Below the pieces are notes generated by a model. That model was given only the letters and a program-made list of their open reading frames with translations. It ran no database searches and was not told the DNA's origin. 60,143 nucleotides of DNA from a bacterium. Lineage in GTDB: Bacteria; Patescibacteriota; Minisyncoccia; UBA6257; UBA9933. Of the stretch, positions 1-10,087 are shown in pieces. The translations under genes and the position numbers were made by a program. The DNA is taken from NCBI GenBank assembly GCA_030693235.1, contig JAUYBE010000016.1, positions 99,917 through 160,059 of the forward strand, read 5' to 3'. The stretch's first letter is position 1; every line of letters starts with the position of its first letter.

Positions 1-1050
1 ATTCTCTTCCGAATAAGCGCCAGCCGCGTAACCCTTCATTCCCAGTGTCAACGGACCGGCCGGCCAAACAGCCTGACCGTCAAAAACTTTTTCAACCAGC
101 GATTTTTTATCAACACCGTAATTTAAAGCCAATCTGATATTTTTATCTTTTAAAACCGGCCTACTGTAAGAATTCAGAAAAACCGCGTAATATCTCGGCA
201 TCAACAATTTAAAAACTTGATAATTAATAATAATTTTAGAAATATTTTTCGGATTCAATCCGCCGAAACCGTCAATGGTTCCCGAATTAAAAGCCTTGAT
301 CAACTCGTCTTCGTTTTGATAAAATTTTAAAACTATCTCTTCTAAATAGGGCTTTTGATTAAAATAAGATTCGTTTCGCGTTAAACGGTATTCGCCAATA
401 AATCCCGAGCGTTCTTTTTTAAAAGAAGTAAATTTAAACGGTCCGCTGCCGATTGGCTCAAGATTATAATCGGAAAGCCGCAAGTTAGAAGCCGGAAGGG
501 CTTCAAAAATATGCTTGGGAATCGGCCTTAGTTCCTTAAGCGCGCTTTCAAAAAAAACATAAGTCTCGGGAAGCGTTAATTTCACTTCCCGCTCGCTTAT
601 TCTTTCCGCCGTTATTCCTTTCCAGTTGGAAAAAAGCGGGGAACGGCTATCGGGGTCCTGAATAGTTTTAATGGTAAAAATCAAATCATCACTAGTAATA
701 GGCTCGCCGTCGTGCCAAACAACGCCTTCTTTAAGCCGAATATTCCAGACTTTGTTGTTTTCGTTTGCTTTATAGCTTTCGGCCAAATCTGAAAGATCGC
801 TGAAAATCAACTCAATTAAATCGCGGTCCGAATCGTTATCCCCGGCGAAAACCGGATTGACAAAACTGGGCTGGCCGATTATTCCTTCGGTATAACGACC
901 GCCGGAAACCGAAGCGAGAGTGGTTTTTTCGTCAAAAAAATTAATACCGATAAAAATAAAAGACGCGGTGAAAATCAAAAAAGACGCGGTGAAAATCAAG
1001 CGTTCATTCCGAGAAAATGTTTTAAATGCGTAAGTTAAAATTTTAAACAC
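1..1050 (-). CDS. ABC transporter substrate-binding protein, family 5 (peptide/oligopeptide binding), truncated at window edge
   Basis: Reverse-strand ORF open at base 1; translation contains VWHDGEPITSDDLIFTIKTIQDPDSRSPLFSNWKGI and IRLALNYGVDKKSLVEKVFDGQA, typical of SBP_bac_5; GTG start near 1050. Confidence 0.85.
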   Translation of the reverse strand, partial: MFKILTYAFKTFSRNERLIFTASFLIFTASFIFIGINFFDEKTTLASVSGGRYTEGIIGQPSFVNPVFAGDNDSDRDLIELIFSDLSDLAESYKANENNKVWNIRLKEGVVWHDGEPITSDDLIFTIKTIQDPDSRSPLFSNWKGITAERISEREVKLTLPETYVFFESALKELRPIPKHIFEALPASNLRLSDYNLEPIGSGPFKFTSFKKERSGFIGEYRLTRNESYFNQKPYLEEIVLKFYQNEDELIKAFNSGTIDGFGGLNPKNISKIIINYQVFKLLMPRYYAVFLNSYSRPVLKDKNIRLALNYGVDKKSLVEKVFDGQAVWPAGPLTLGMKGYAAGAYSEEN

Positions 1051-1197
1051 AAGCCAGTTAAAAATTTTCAATTTTACAATTTTCAATCAATGAGTCAATT
1101 TACAATTTCCAAGCCCTTGTTGCGATAAAATCGCTCCCCGAAGGGTTTAAATTAAACCATTGAAAATTCAATGAAAATTAAAAATTGTTCATAAACT

Positions 1198-1410
1198 TTA
1201 TGAACCAAGGTTGATAAGCGACAAAACGGCAAAGGCGATTATCAAAACAATGGTGGCGTAAAAAATCAACCGCTCAAAACCGCGCCGTTGGCTGTAAAAT
1301 TCCGATCCGCCGCCGCCAAAAACGCCGGAAAGCCCGGAAGACCTTTCCTGAAGCAGAACTAAAACAATTAAAATAACCGAAATAATGATTTGCGCTATTG
1401 AAATAATCAT
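1198..1410 (-). CDS. secG: Preprotein translocase subunit SecG
   Basis: 70 aa, two TM segments, LVLLQERSSGLSGVFGGGGSEFYSQRRGFERLIFYAT. Confidence 0.85.
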   Translation of the reverse strand: MIISIAQIIISVILIVLVLLQERSSGLSGVFGGGGSEFYSQRRGFERLIFYATIVLIIAFAVLSLINLGS

Positions 1411-1772
1411 TCTTTGTATATTCTTTTAGCCGAGAAACTTATCAAGATATTGATTAAACTTATAATTAAGGTAGCATAAATAAGGGCCGATAGTCCAGTT
1501 ATCGTAATATCAGTCAAAATAATATCAAGCAGATAAAGGGTCAAGGCGTTGACTAAAATAATTCCCAAGCCAAAGGTTAAAATAATAATCGGACTCAAAA
1601 TCAATTTCAAAATCGGCCTGATAAAAATATTAATCAAAGTGAAAATGCCGGCGACCAGAGAAAAATTCAGCAAATCAGGAGTTATCTTGAACTCTTTGAT
1701 AAAATAAGCCGCTACCAACAAGGCGATAAAATTGGTGAAAAAATGAAAAATCAATCTGCTGATGAATTTCAT
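1407..1772 (-). CDS. Phage holin family 4-like small membrane protein
   Basis: Four TM segments; NIFIRPILKLILSPIIILTFGLGIILVNALTLYL motif style. Confidence 0.65.
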   Translation of the reverse strand: MKFISRLIFHFFTNFIALLVAAYFIKEFKITPDLLNFSLVAGIFTLINIFIRPILKLILSPIIILTFGLGIILVNALTLYLLDIILTDITITGLSALIYATLIISLINILISFSAKRIYKE

Positions 1773-1976
1773 ATTGCTATATTAACATAAAATAATAGCG
1801 GAGCAAGGTTATCCACAGCCGAAAGATTTCATTTATTGAATTCTTTTGTTATAATACTATAATAAATATAAAGGTCGAATAAAAACACTAATAGCCACTA
1901 ATAGAAACACTAAAAGCCACTAAAAATTTATTCGTGGTACTTCGTGTTTATATTCGCGGTACTTAGTGTGTAAAAT

Positions 1977-2660
1977 ATGGTTATTCAATCTTGGACTGAA
2001 GTGATAGTTAATTCCCTGCAAAGCCTTTGGTTTGGCGCTATTAATTTTTTGCCGTCTTTAATCGGCGCTTTAATAGTTATTATCATCGGCCTCGTCGTCG
2101 CTTCCGGCCTTCGCTCATTGATAGAAAAAGTTGTCGGTGTTTTAAAAATTGATTCGCTTCTCAAAAAAATCGGCCTTTCGCCTTTCTTTGAAAGAGCGCA
2201 TCTTCAAATTAACACCGGTAAATTCCTTGGGCTTTTGGTTTACTGGTTTCTGACGATTGTTTTTATTTTGGCCGCCACCGATATTTTGGGGCTTTTCGGA
2301 GTTTCTCTGTTCTTGCGCGATATTCTCGCTTACATCCCGAATATTATTATCGCGGTTTTGATAATGTTAGCCGCCGTTGTCTTGGCTAATTTCTCAAAAT
2401 CCATAGTTAAGGCTTCTATTATGAGCGCCAAACTTCACGCTTCGAAATTCTTGGGAACTCTGGCTTGGTGGACGATAGTGATTTTCGGTTTTTTGGCCGC
2501 CTTAATTCAGCTCGGTATTGCCGTTACTATTCTTAACACATTGATAACGGGCTTGATCGCTATGCTCGCTTTAGCCGGCGGCATTGCTTTTGGTTTGGGC
2601 GGTAAAGACTACGCGGCTTATCTTCTGGAAAAATTAAGAAGGGAAACCGAAGAAAAATAG
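1977..2660 (+). CDS. Mechanosensitive-channel-like TM-helix repeat protein
   Basis: Multi-TM, LAGGIAFGLGGKDYAAYLLEKL near C-terminus (MscS TM-helix style). Confidence 0.65.
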   Translation: MVIQSWTEVIVNSLQSLWFGAINFLPSLIGALIVIIIGLVVASGLRSLIEKVVGVLKIDSLLKKIGLSPFFERAHLQINTGKFLGLLVYWFLTIVFILAATDILGLFGVSLFLRDILAYIPNIIIAVLIMLAAVVLANFSKSIVKASIMSAKLHASKFLGTLAWWTIVIFGFLAALIQLGIAVTILNTLITGLIAMLALAGGIAFGLGGKDYAAYLLEKLRRETEEK

Positions 2661-2701
2661 TATCCGAAAGCCTTATAAATAGGCGCATCCGAATCACAGA
2701 A

Positions 2702-2731
2702 AAACCCTGCCTTCAAAAGCAGGGTTTTTCT
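2702..2731. terminator. Rho-independent terminator
   Basis: AAACCCTGC-cttcaaaa-GCAGGGTTTTTC hairpin plus T-run downstream of the 1977-2660 CDS. Confidence 0.7.
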
Positions 2732-2749
2732 ATTGAAAATTTAAGCAAA

Positions 2750-2889
2750 CCCAGTTAATTCAACTTCAACTTAAAGCTATTTATTTTATTGAATATCTTC
2801 AACTAGTTTATTGATTTTATGAAAAAATTTTTAACCGCGGTATGTTTTTCTGAAAAACAGAAAAACATCATTGAAGTTGAATTACTGGG
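2750..2889. mobile_element. MITE-like element copy 1 (terminal inverted repeats, candidate 4-bp TSD)
   Basis: CCCAGTTAATTCAACTTCAA ... TTGAAGTTGAATTACTGGG, flanked by CAAA (2746-2749) and CAAA (2890-2893); shares termini with 10088-10244. Confidence 0.7.
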
Positions 2890-3016
2890 CAAAATAGTAT
2901 ATTATTAAATCACCGAATAACGAATAGATTACAAATTTACGAATAAATGTTTTTGCTTTGGCAAATCCCCAAAGGACTATTCGTATATTCGCGCAAATTC
3001 GCTATTCGTTGATTTT

Positions 3017-3655
3017 ATGATTATCACTTTTTACGGTGAGGGGTGTTTTAAAATCCAGAGCGGGGATTTTATTGTTTCAACAGACCCGCTTGACGATAAG
3101 ACCGGGATGACAACGCCGCGTTTTAAAAGCGACGTTATTTTAAAAACCCTTACCCCGTTTCCCATAGTCAACAATCAACAGTCAATGGTCAATGGTCAAC
3201 TCATCCACGGTCCGGGCGAATACAACATCAAAGACGTTAATATAACCGGCTTCGCTTTGCCGAAAGAATCTTCGGAAAAATTTTTAAAAACCGTTTATTT
3301 AATGAAAATGGAAGGCATAAATCTTTGCTTTCTCGGACATATTTCGGAAACGCCCGAGCCGGCAATTTTTGAGCATCTGGAAGAAATCGATATTTTGTTT
3401 ATTCCGGCCGGCGGAGAACCGTTTATAAATCAAAAATCAGCAGGGAAAACCGTCAAACAAACAGGGCCGAAAATCGTTATCCCGTCTTTTTATAAAATCC
3501 CGGGTTTGAAAAGAACGGCCGGCGATATTTCAATATTTTTTGAAGAATTTAACGGCGAAAAAACGGAACAAAAAGAAGCGCAAGAAAAATTAGTCATCAA
3601 GAAAAAAGATTTTGCCGGCATTAAAAAAACGGAAATAATGATATTAAAAACATAA
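3017..3655 (+). CDS. MBL-fold metal-dependent hydrolase-like protein
   Basis: MIITFYGEGCFKIQSGDFIVSTDPL and FLGHISE...IDILFIPAGG. Confidence 0.7.
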   Translation: MIITFYGEGCFKIQSGDFIVSTDPLDDKTGMTTPRFKSDVILKTLTPFPIVNNQQSMVNGQLIHGPGEYNIKDVNITGFALPKESSEKFLKTVYLMKMEGINLCFLGHISETPEPAIFEHLEEIDILFIPAGGEPFINQKSAGKTVKQTGPKIVIPSFYKIPGLKRTAGDISIFFEEFNGEKTEQKEAQEKLVIKKKDFAGIKKTEIMILKT

Positions 3656-3661
3656 TATTCA

Positions 3662-3958
3662 ATGTTTAAAAAACTAAATAAATTCATTGGGAAAATTCAA
3701 AATTCCGACGAGGCGACTAAAAAACGATGGCTGATTGTTTCAAGCGCCATCGCGATGGTTTTGGTAATCAGCCTTTGGCTGGTTTATATCAACTGGACAA
3801 TCAAAGCAGTCGGCGATAATGTTGGAAAACAAGACATGGAACCGGGATTCTGGCAGATTTTCAAAACCGGATTAAAGGTTGCCGGCGAATCCGCTTGGAA
3901 TGGTGTTAAAAATTCTGTTTCAAAAATAACAGGGGAAAGGATAATTACGATAGAATAA
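3662..3958 (+). CDS. Hypothetical single-TM protein
   Basis: 98 aa ORF, one TM segment, short gap to the preceding gene. Confidence 0.5.
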   Translation: MFKKLNKFIGKIQNSDEATKKRWLIVSSAIAMVLVISLWLVYINWTIKAVGDNVGKQDMEPGFWQIFKTGLKVAGESAWNGVKNSVSKITGERIITIE

Positions 3959-3963
3959 GCCAA

Positions 3964-4077
3964 ACGTCATTGCGAGCGTTAGCGAAGCAATCCTAACCCT
4001 CTTGCCATTGTGAGCCGAAGGCGAAACAATCCTTATGTATCTATGAGATTGCTTCGGGCTTTGCCCTCGCAATGACA
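3964..4077. repeat. Dispersed 'cattgcgagcg..gaagcaatc..ctcgcaatgac' repeat
   Basis: gtcattgcgagcgttagcgaagcaatcc ... gattgcttcgggctttgccctcgcaatgacatg; related copies at 29670, 46186, 46329 and 58625. Confidence 0.75.
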
Positions 4078-6560
4078 TGATTATGGATAAAAATATTAAT
4101 AAAATTGACAAAATAGAAAAAATTGAAAAACGAGAAATATCAGACGAGCTCAAAGAATCATATCTTGATTACGCGATGAGCGTTATTGTTTCCCGCGCCT
4201 TGCCTGATGTCCGAGACGGCTTGAAACCCGTCCATCGCCGGATTTTATGGACTATGTGGGATATGGGGTTAACCCATACCGCCAAATTTATAAAATCGGC
4301 TCGGGTGGTCGGGGATTGTATGGGCAAATACCATCCTCACGGCGATATGGCAATTTATGACTCCTTAGTTAGAATGGCGCAGGATTTTTCTTTAAGATAT
4401 CCATTAATTAAAGGACAAGGAAATTTTGGAAATATAGACGGGGACAGCGCGGCCGCTATGAGATATTCAGAAGCCAAATTGTCAAAAATTTCCGAAGAGC
4501 TTTTATTTGACGTTGAAAAAGAAACCGTTGACTGGAAACCGAATTATGACGCTACCCGCCAGGAACCGAAAGTTATGCCGGCGAGACTCCCTAATCTCTT
4601 GCTTAACGGCTCGTTCGGAATCGCGGTCGGAATGGCAACCGACATTCCTCCTCATAACCTGAACGAAGTCGTTGACGCCTTGGTTTGTTTAATTGACCGA
4701 CCGAAAACCAGCTGTGAAGAATTAACGCAATTTATTCAAGGACCGGATTTTCCGACCGGCGGCATTATTTATGACAAAAAAGCCATTACCGAGGCTTACG
4801 CTTCCGGCAAAGGGCCGATAACCTGCCGCGCCTTGGCGGAAATTGAAGAACGCAAAACCGGTCAATTTAACATCATCGTCACCGAAATCCCCTATCGGGT
4901 CAACAAATCCGAGCTGATAATTAAAATCGCCGAGCTTGTTCAGGATAAAAAAATTGAAGGCATTCGCGACCTTCGCGACGAAAGCGACCGCGAAGGAATG
5001 AGAATCGTCGTTGAATTGAAAAACGACGCCAATCCCCAGAAAATTTTAAACCAGCTTTACAAAAACACCGACCTCCAAAAAGATTTTCATTTAAATATGA
5101 TCGCTTTGATTGATAACGGCATTCAGCCGCAGCTTTTATCATTAAAAGAAATTCTGGAAGCTTATTTGGAACACCGAAAAATCGTAATTGAACGCCGGGC
5201 AAAATTCGATTTGAACAAAGCCAAAGAACGGGCGCATATATTGGAAGGGTTGGTCAAAGCCTTATCTGTCATTGATAAAATTATCAGCACCATCAAGAAA
5301 TCAAAAGACCGGCCGGACGCGCATCAAAATTTAATCAAGAATTTTAAACTAACCGACATCCAAGCCGGCGCGATTTTAGATATGCGGCTTTCCGCCTTGG
5401 CCGCCTTGGAACGCCAAAAAATCGAAGACGAGCTGAAAGAAAAAAGAAAGTTGATTCTTGAACTGGAAATGCTCTTGAAAAGTCCGGCGAAAATCCTTAA
5501 TGTCGTCAAAAACGAACTTTTGGAATTGAAAAAAATTTACGGCGACAAAAGAAAAACAAAAGTGGTCTCCTCAGAACTTAAAGAATTCAAAGAAGAAGAT
5601 TTAATCCCCCAGGAAGAAGTCATTATAAATCTTTCCCGGAGCGGTTATATCAAAAGAGTTTCGCCAAGCGCTATCCGAATCCAACACCGCGGCGGCAAAG
5701 GACTGATCGGCTCTGAGGTCAATGAAGAGGATTTAATCACTCATTTCATCTCCGCCAACACCCATGATAATATTTTATTTTTCACCGACAAAGGCAGAGT
5801 CTTCCAAACTAAGGTCTACGAAATTCCGGCCGGAAGCCGGACCAGCAAAGGCAAACTCGTTCAAAATTTCCTGGAAATTCCAGCTGAAGAAAAAATAAGC
5901 GCTATTATCGCTTACGCAGAACAACGCGGAATAGAACGCGAAACTACGCAGAAAAGTCCGCGTGAGTCCGCGTACTTGGTGATGACTACGAAAAGGGGAA
6001 TAATCAAAAAAACATCCGTTGAGGATTTCGCCAATGTCAGACGAAGCGGTATTATTGCCATTAATCTCCAGAAAGGCGATGAGTTAAAATGGGTCAAACT
6101 TTCTTCGGGAAAAGACGGAGTAATTATAATAACCGCGTTGGGTCAAGCAATCAGATTTAAAGAATCGCAATTGCGGCCGATGGGCCGAACAGCCGCTGGC
6201 GTCAAAGCGATTAGAATTAAAAAGGATGATTTTGTTGCTGGAATTGATATAATAAAGAAAGAGGGAAAATTATTAGTGATAACCGAAAACGGATTCGCCA
6301 AACAAACGCCGCTTAAAAAATATAAAATTCAGAGTCGCGGCGGCTCCGGAATCAAAACCGCCAAAATCACTTCAAAAACCGGCAAAATCGTGGCCGCTCA
6401 AATAATCGCCGATGAAGAAGAATTATTGGCTCTTTCAAATAAAGGCCAAATCATCAAAACCAAAATTTCCGACATCAGAACCGCGGGCCGTGCCACTTCC
6501 GGCGTGCGGGTAATGAGACTGAAAGAAGGAGACAAAGTGGCGGGAATAGTAATTTTATGA
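4077..6560 (+). CDS. gyrA: DNA gyrase subunit A
   Basis: [51 protein letters not shown]-terminal beta-pinwheel repeats. Confidence 0.95.
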   Translation: MIMDKNINKIDKIEKIEKREISDELKESYLDYAMSVIVSRALPDVRDGLKPVHRRILWTMWDMGLTHTAKFIKSARVVGDCMGKYHPHGDMAIYDSLVRMAQDFSLRYPLIKGQGNFGNIDGDSAAAMRYSEAKLSKISEELLFDVEKETVDWKPNYDATRQEPKVMPARLPNLLLNGSFGIAVGMATDIPPHNLNEVVDALVCLIDRPKTSCEELTQFIQGPDFPTGGIIYDKKAITEAYASGKGPITCRALAEIEERKTGQFNIIVTEIPYRVNKSELIIKIAELVQDKKIEGIRDLRDESDREGMRIVVELKNDANPQKILNQLYKNTDLQKDFHLNMIALIDNGIQPQLLSLKEILEAYLEHRKIVIERRAKFDLNKAKERAHILEGLVKALSVIDKIISTIKKSKDRPDAHQNLIKNFKLTDIQAGAILDMRLSALAALERQKIEDELKEKRKLILELEMLLKSPAKILNVVKNELLELKKIYGDKRKTKVVSSELKEFKEEDLIPQEEVIINLSRSGYIKRVSPSAIRIQHRGGKGLIGSEVNEEDLITHFISANTHDNILFFTDKGRVFQTKVYEIPAGSRTSKGKLVQNFLEIPAEEKISAIIAYAEQRGIERETTQKSPRESAYLVMTTKRGIIKKTSVEDFANVRRSGIIAINLQKGDELKWVKLSSGKDGVIIITALGQAIRFKESQLRPMGRTAAGVKAIRIKKDDFVAGIDIIKKEGKLLVITENGFAKQTPLKKYKIQSRGGSGIKTAKITSKTGKIVAAQIIADEEELLALSNKGQIIKTKISDIRTAGRATSGVRVMRLKEGDKVAGIVIL
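5914..5955 (+). repeat. In-frame dispersed repeat inside gyrA
   Basis: acgcagaacaacgcggaatagaacgcgaaactacgcagaaaa; differs by 3 bases from rpoC copy (22595-22636). Confidence 0.85.
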
Positions 6561-7909
6561 ATTTATCTAAAAATCAAATAATAATTATCGGTATCGCTGG
6601 AATAATTGTCCTGTTTTTTATTTTGCTTTTTCTCGGCGTTATTCCGGGCCTTAAAAAATCCGGCACCGGCGGCAATTTCGGGACTATCGGCGGCGGCAGT
6701 GAAACCGTCGTTAATTTCTGGGGAATCGCGGACAGCGATAACGACGCGAAAGCCATTCGAGCGGTGATTGAAGAATATCAAAAAATAAATAAAGGTGTCA
6801 GAATTGATTTCACGGCGTTTGATAACGCGAAAAATTACGAGAAAACTCTTTTAAACGCTTTTGCAACCGGAAAAGCTCCTGATATTGTCGCTTTCCACAA
6901 CACTTGGCTGACTAAACATTGCGATAAAATTATTCCCATTCCGGAAACCGTTTTTCCCTTAAGCGCTCTCCAACAATTATTTCCCCAAGTCGTTGAACAG
7001 GATTTTGTCCTTCGGCAAACCCATTCGGCAAGCTCAGGGCAAGCTCAAGATAAATCTTTAATTGTCGCTCTGCCTCTTTATATTGACACTTTGGCTCTTC
7101 TTTACAACAAAGACATGTTTGACGCCAAAGCCATTAGCCTTCCGCCGACCACTTGGCAGACTTTTCAAAACTTGGTTCCCTATCTCCGCGAAGTTAATTT
7201 ATTGAATCAAATTACCAAACCAGCTAGCGCTATCGGCGGCTCGGAAAAAAATATTGATAACGCTTCAGATTTGCTGAATCTTTTAATGATGCAATTCGGA
7301 AGCAAAATGATTGATGATTACGGCAAATCAAGTTTTGTCCGTGAAGGTCTTCCTGCTTTGAATTTTTATCTTCAATTCAGCAATCCCAACAGCCCTTATT
7401 ACACTTGGAATGAAAATTTAAGATATTCTTTAAATAGTTTTAGCGACGGCTCAACCGCGATGATTTTCAACTACGCTTCGCGAATTCCTTTAATCAAAGC
7501 CAAGAATCCTTATTTTAATGTCGGCATCGCTCCAATGCCTCAGCCGACCGGAATCAGCCAGCCGCTCAATTACGCCGATTACTGGGGGTTATCAGTTTCC
7601 AACCAAAGCCGGCAATCTGATTTAGCCTGGAATTTCATTCTTTTCGCCAGTGCCAACCCGCAAACAGCCGAGATTTATCTTCAAGCCGCTAAAAAACCGC
7701 CGGCTCTTCGTTCGCTTATCCAAAAATACATCAATGACCCGGAATTGGGAGTTTTCAGTCGACAAGCTCTGACCGCTCGAAGCTGGCGCCAACCGGATAG
7801 CAACGCAATTAAACAAATTTTCTCCAATATAATAGAATCAATTTTAAGCGGGAAAATTAGCCCCCAACAAGGACTGGAACAGGCGGAAAATGAGATAAAT
7901 GGATTATAA
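6557..7909 (+). CDS. Extracellular solute-binding protein, family 1
   Basis: [28 protein letters not shown]...[15 protein letters not shown]-terminal TM anchor. Confidence 0.8.
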   Translation: MNLSKNQIIIIGIAGIIVLFFILLFLGVIPGLKKSGTGGNFGTIGGGSETVVNFWGIADSDNDAKAIRAVIEEYQKINKGVRIDFTAFDNAKNYEKTLLNAFATGKAPDIVAFHNTWLTKHCDKIIPIPETVFPLSALQQLFPQVVEQDFVLRQTHSASSGQAQDKSLIVALPLYIDTLALLYNKDMFDAKAISLPPTTWQTFQNLVPYLREVNLLNQITKPASAIGGSEKNIDNASDLLNLLMMQFGSKMIDDYGKSSFVREGLPALNFYLQFSNPNSPYYTWNENLRYSLNSFSDGSTAMIFNYASRIPLIKAKNPYFNVGIAPMPQPTGISQPLNYADYWGLSVSNQSRQSDLAWNFILFASANPQTAEIYLQAAKKPPALRSLIQKYINDPELGVFSRQALTARSWRQPDSNAIKQIFSNIIESILSGKISPQQGLEQAENEINGL

Positions 7910-8342
7910 AATGTCGCCAAACAGACGCAAAACTAATACGCCAAACAGACGCAAAATATTTAGCGTCGGTTTTGCGTTAGTATTTTTATTTAGCGTCGGT
8001 TTTGCGTTATTGCCAACAGCGCAGGCCGCCTTAGTGCCTTGCGGACCGGGAGTAGGCAAAGCATGCACCTGGAATGATTTTTATGTTTTATTCAAAAGAA
8101 TCATTGATTTTGCGATTTATAATCTTGTCTTTCCGATTTCCGCAGTGATGATTGTGGTTGGCGGTGGCTTTATTATGACTGCTGGTGGTTCAACAAGCCG
8201 GGTTGCCAAAGGCAAAGAAATTCTTACGGCCGCTATTGTCGGTCTTTTAATCGCCTTGCTTAGCTGGTTGATTATTGATACAATAATTAAAATCCTTGCT
8301 CCCGATTTTGAAAGCAAGTTCGGCCCATGGAATCAATTATGA
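7899..8342 (+). CDS. T4SS pilin-like (TrbC/VirB2-type) membrane protein 1
   Basis: Signal sequence plus two TMs; SRVAKGKEILTAAIVGLLIALLSWLIIDTI. Confidence 0.7.
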   Translation: MDYKMSPNRRKTNTPNRRKIFSVGFALVFLFSVGFALLPTAQAALVPCGPGVGKACTWNDFYVLFKRIIDFAIYNLVFPISAVMIVVGGGFIMTAGGSTSRVAKGKEILTAAIVGLLIALLSWLIIDTIIKILAPDFESKFGPWNQL

Positions 8343-8737
8343 AAAAAAATATTTATAAAGGATTATTTATTGTTTTGGCGCTTATTGGCTTGTTCGGTTT
8401 TCTCGCGATTGAAAATCCTGTTTTTGCCGCCGTTGCTCCGTCAACTGAAAGCGCGGCCAGAGAATTAGCCGGACGCTCTAAAATTACAACCCCCAGCCAT
8501 ATTTTAAATATTTTAACCAAAATAGTCCGATACACTTATACGATTTTCTTTATTGTTGCCATCATCTTTATCATTATCGCGGCTTTTAATTTCTTAACCG
8601 CCCAAGGCGATCCGGAAAAAATAAAAGGCGCCCGAGCTCAAATTCTTTGGGCGGTCGTGGCTATCGCTATTGCTTTGATTTCCGTCGGCGCGGCGCAAAT
8701 TATTCAAACATTTATTGACCCAAATATCAGAAATTAA
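8339..8737 (+). CDS. T4SS pilin-like membrane protein 2
   Basis: Paralog: FLTAQGDPEKIKGARAQILWAVVAIAIALISVGA; start probably ATG 8339. Confidence 0.7.
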   Translation: MKKNIYKGLFIVLALIGLFGFLAIENPVFAAVAPSTESAARELAGRSKITTPSHILNILTKIVRYTYTIFFIVAIIFIIIAAFNFLTAQGDPEKIKGARAQILWAVVAIAIALISVGAAQIIQTFIDPNIRN

Positions 8738-8738
8738 A

Positions 8739-9110
8739 ATGAAGAATTTTATTCTTTTAATCCTAATAATTTTTGTATCTCTGTTTTTTTATAATATCTC
8801 TGCGGCAAGCACAATCGTTCCTGGCACTATCCCCGACGCCGGGGAAATAGGAGTTCAAAATTCGCCAATTACAGAGCCGAATCAATTTTTAGATGTAATC
8901 GCCGGTGTTGTTAAATGGACCTACGCGATTTTCTTTATCATCACCGTAATGTTCGTTCTTTTCGCGGCTTTCAATTATCTGACCGGCGGCGGCGATCCGG
9001 AAAAAATTAAAACAGCCCATAAGCAAATAATGTACGCTGTAATCGCTATCGCTGTCGCTCTTTTGGCGGTCGGATTCAGTTTGATTATTAAACAATTTTT
9101 GGGAACCTAA
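8739..9110 (+). CDS. T4SS pilin-like membrane protein 3
   Basis: Paralog: YLTGGGDPEKIKTAHKQIMYAVIAIAVALLAVGF; start probably ATG 8739. Confidence 0.7.
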   Translation: MKNFILLILIIFVSLFFYNISAASTIVPGTIPDAGEIGVQNSPITEPNQFLDVIAGVVKWTYAIFFIITVMFVLFAAFNYLTGGGDPEKIKTAHKQIMYAVIAIAVALLAVGFSLIIKQFLGT

Positions 9111-9116
9111 AAGAGA

Positions 9117-9644
9117 ATGAGATTTTTTATAATAATCTTAATTGGTTTTTTATTAATATCCCCTGTTTTAACAAACGCGATTTCGCCTGAATCGGTCACG
9201 CCGGAAAACATAGCCGGCGGGGGCGTAATCAAAGACGTGTCCGCTCCAACTCAGGTTAGAGATGTTTCCGGAATAGTCGGAATAGTGGCAAGCGTAGTCA
9301 AGTGGATTTATATTATTTTCTTTATTATTGCCGTGATGTATGTTCTTTTTGCCGCTTTTGCTTATTTAAGCGAAGGCGATGACGCGGAAAAAATGAAGGC
9401 TGTCCATAATCGAATAAAATACGCCGCCATCGCGATCGCCGTGGCGTTAATGGCGATCGGGCTTGAAATGATTATCAAAAACTTTTTAATAACCGAAGGC
9501 GACGGCAGAGGAGCCAATACGGGAGATTATTGGCGCATAAATCCGGGAGGAAACCTGCCAATAGACACAGACTCTTGGCGTTGGTATCCGTTTCAAAAAG
9601 GAAACCAGCCATCTCCGCCGCCCGTGCTCCCCGAAAGCCTATAA
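9117..9644 (+). CDS. T4SS pilin-like membrane protein 4 with C-terminal extension
   Basis: Paralog: YLSEGDDAEKMKAVHNRIKYAAIAIAVALMAIG, plus a Pro-rich tail. Confidence 0.7.
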   Translation: MRFFIIILIGFLLISPVLTNAISPESVTPENIAGGGVIKDVSAPTQVRDVSGIVGIVASVVKWIYIIFFIIAVMYVLFAAFAYLSEGDDAEKMKAVHNRIKYAAIAIAVALMAIGLEMIIKNFLITEGDGRGANTGDYWRINPGGNLPIDTDSWRWYPFQKGNQPSPPPVLPESL

Positions 9645-9711
9645 AATCTTGACATCATTGAATTAAAAGTTGAAAATTAATAAAAAGGTCGAGTGAAAAT
9701 TACCAATATAT

Positions 9712-10086
9712 ATGAATTTATCTAAAACAAAAATTGCCACCCTGTCGCTGACGGCTTTGGTTATCAGCTTATTGGTTTTCGGAAATGTCGCCATCGGCCA
9801 AGTCGCCAATATTCCGGGAATAGACCGAATCGGACCTTCAACGGTCGGCGGCATAGTTGATATTATCAGACAAGTAGTAAGGTGGGTTTATATCATCTTC
9901 TTTGTTATTGCCGTCTTGCTTATTATTTTTGCGGCTTTCACTTATCTATTTGCCGGTGGAGACCCGGAAAAAGTCACCGAAGCCAAAAATAGGCTTATCT
10001 ACGCCGCCGTGGCTATAGCCGTTGCTTTCTTGGCTGTCGGATTTGAAGCGATAGTCAGAAATTTCTTGACCACGCCGGGCGCGTAA
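9712..10086 (+). CDS. T4SS pilin-like membrane protein 5
   Basis: Paralog: YLFAGGDPEKVTEAKNRLIYAAVAIAVAFLAVGFEAI. Confidence 0.7.
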   Translation: MNLSKTKIATLSLTALVISLLVFGNVAIGQVANIPGIDRIGPSTVGGIVDIIRQVVRWVYIIFFVIAVLLIIFAAFTYLFAGGDPEKVTEAKNRLIYAAVAIAVAFLAVGFEAIVRNFLTTPGA

Positions 10087-10087
10087 A

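Noticed and set aside
1407-1772. Prophage because of the holin-family-4-like protein
   Set aside because: This membrane family is common as a chromosomal gene; no phage structural, lysis or integration module nearby.
3920-4153. Antisense ORF overlapping the gyrA start (and similar ORFs at 46135-46377, 58619-58819)
   Set aside because: Translations of the dispersed repeat in the wrong frame or strand; no independent coding support.
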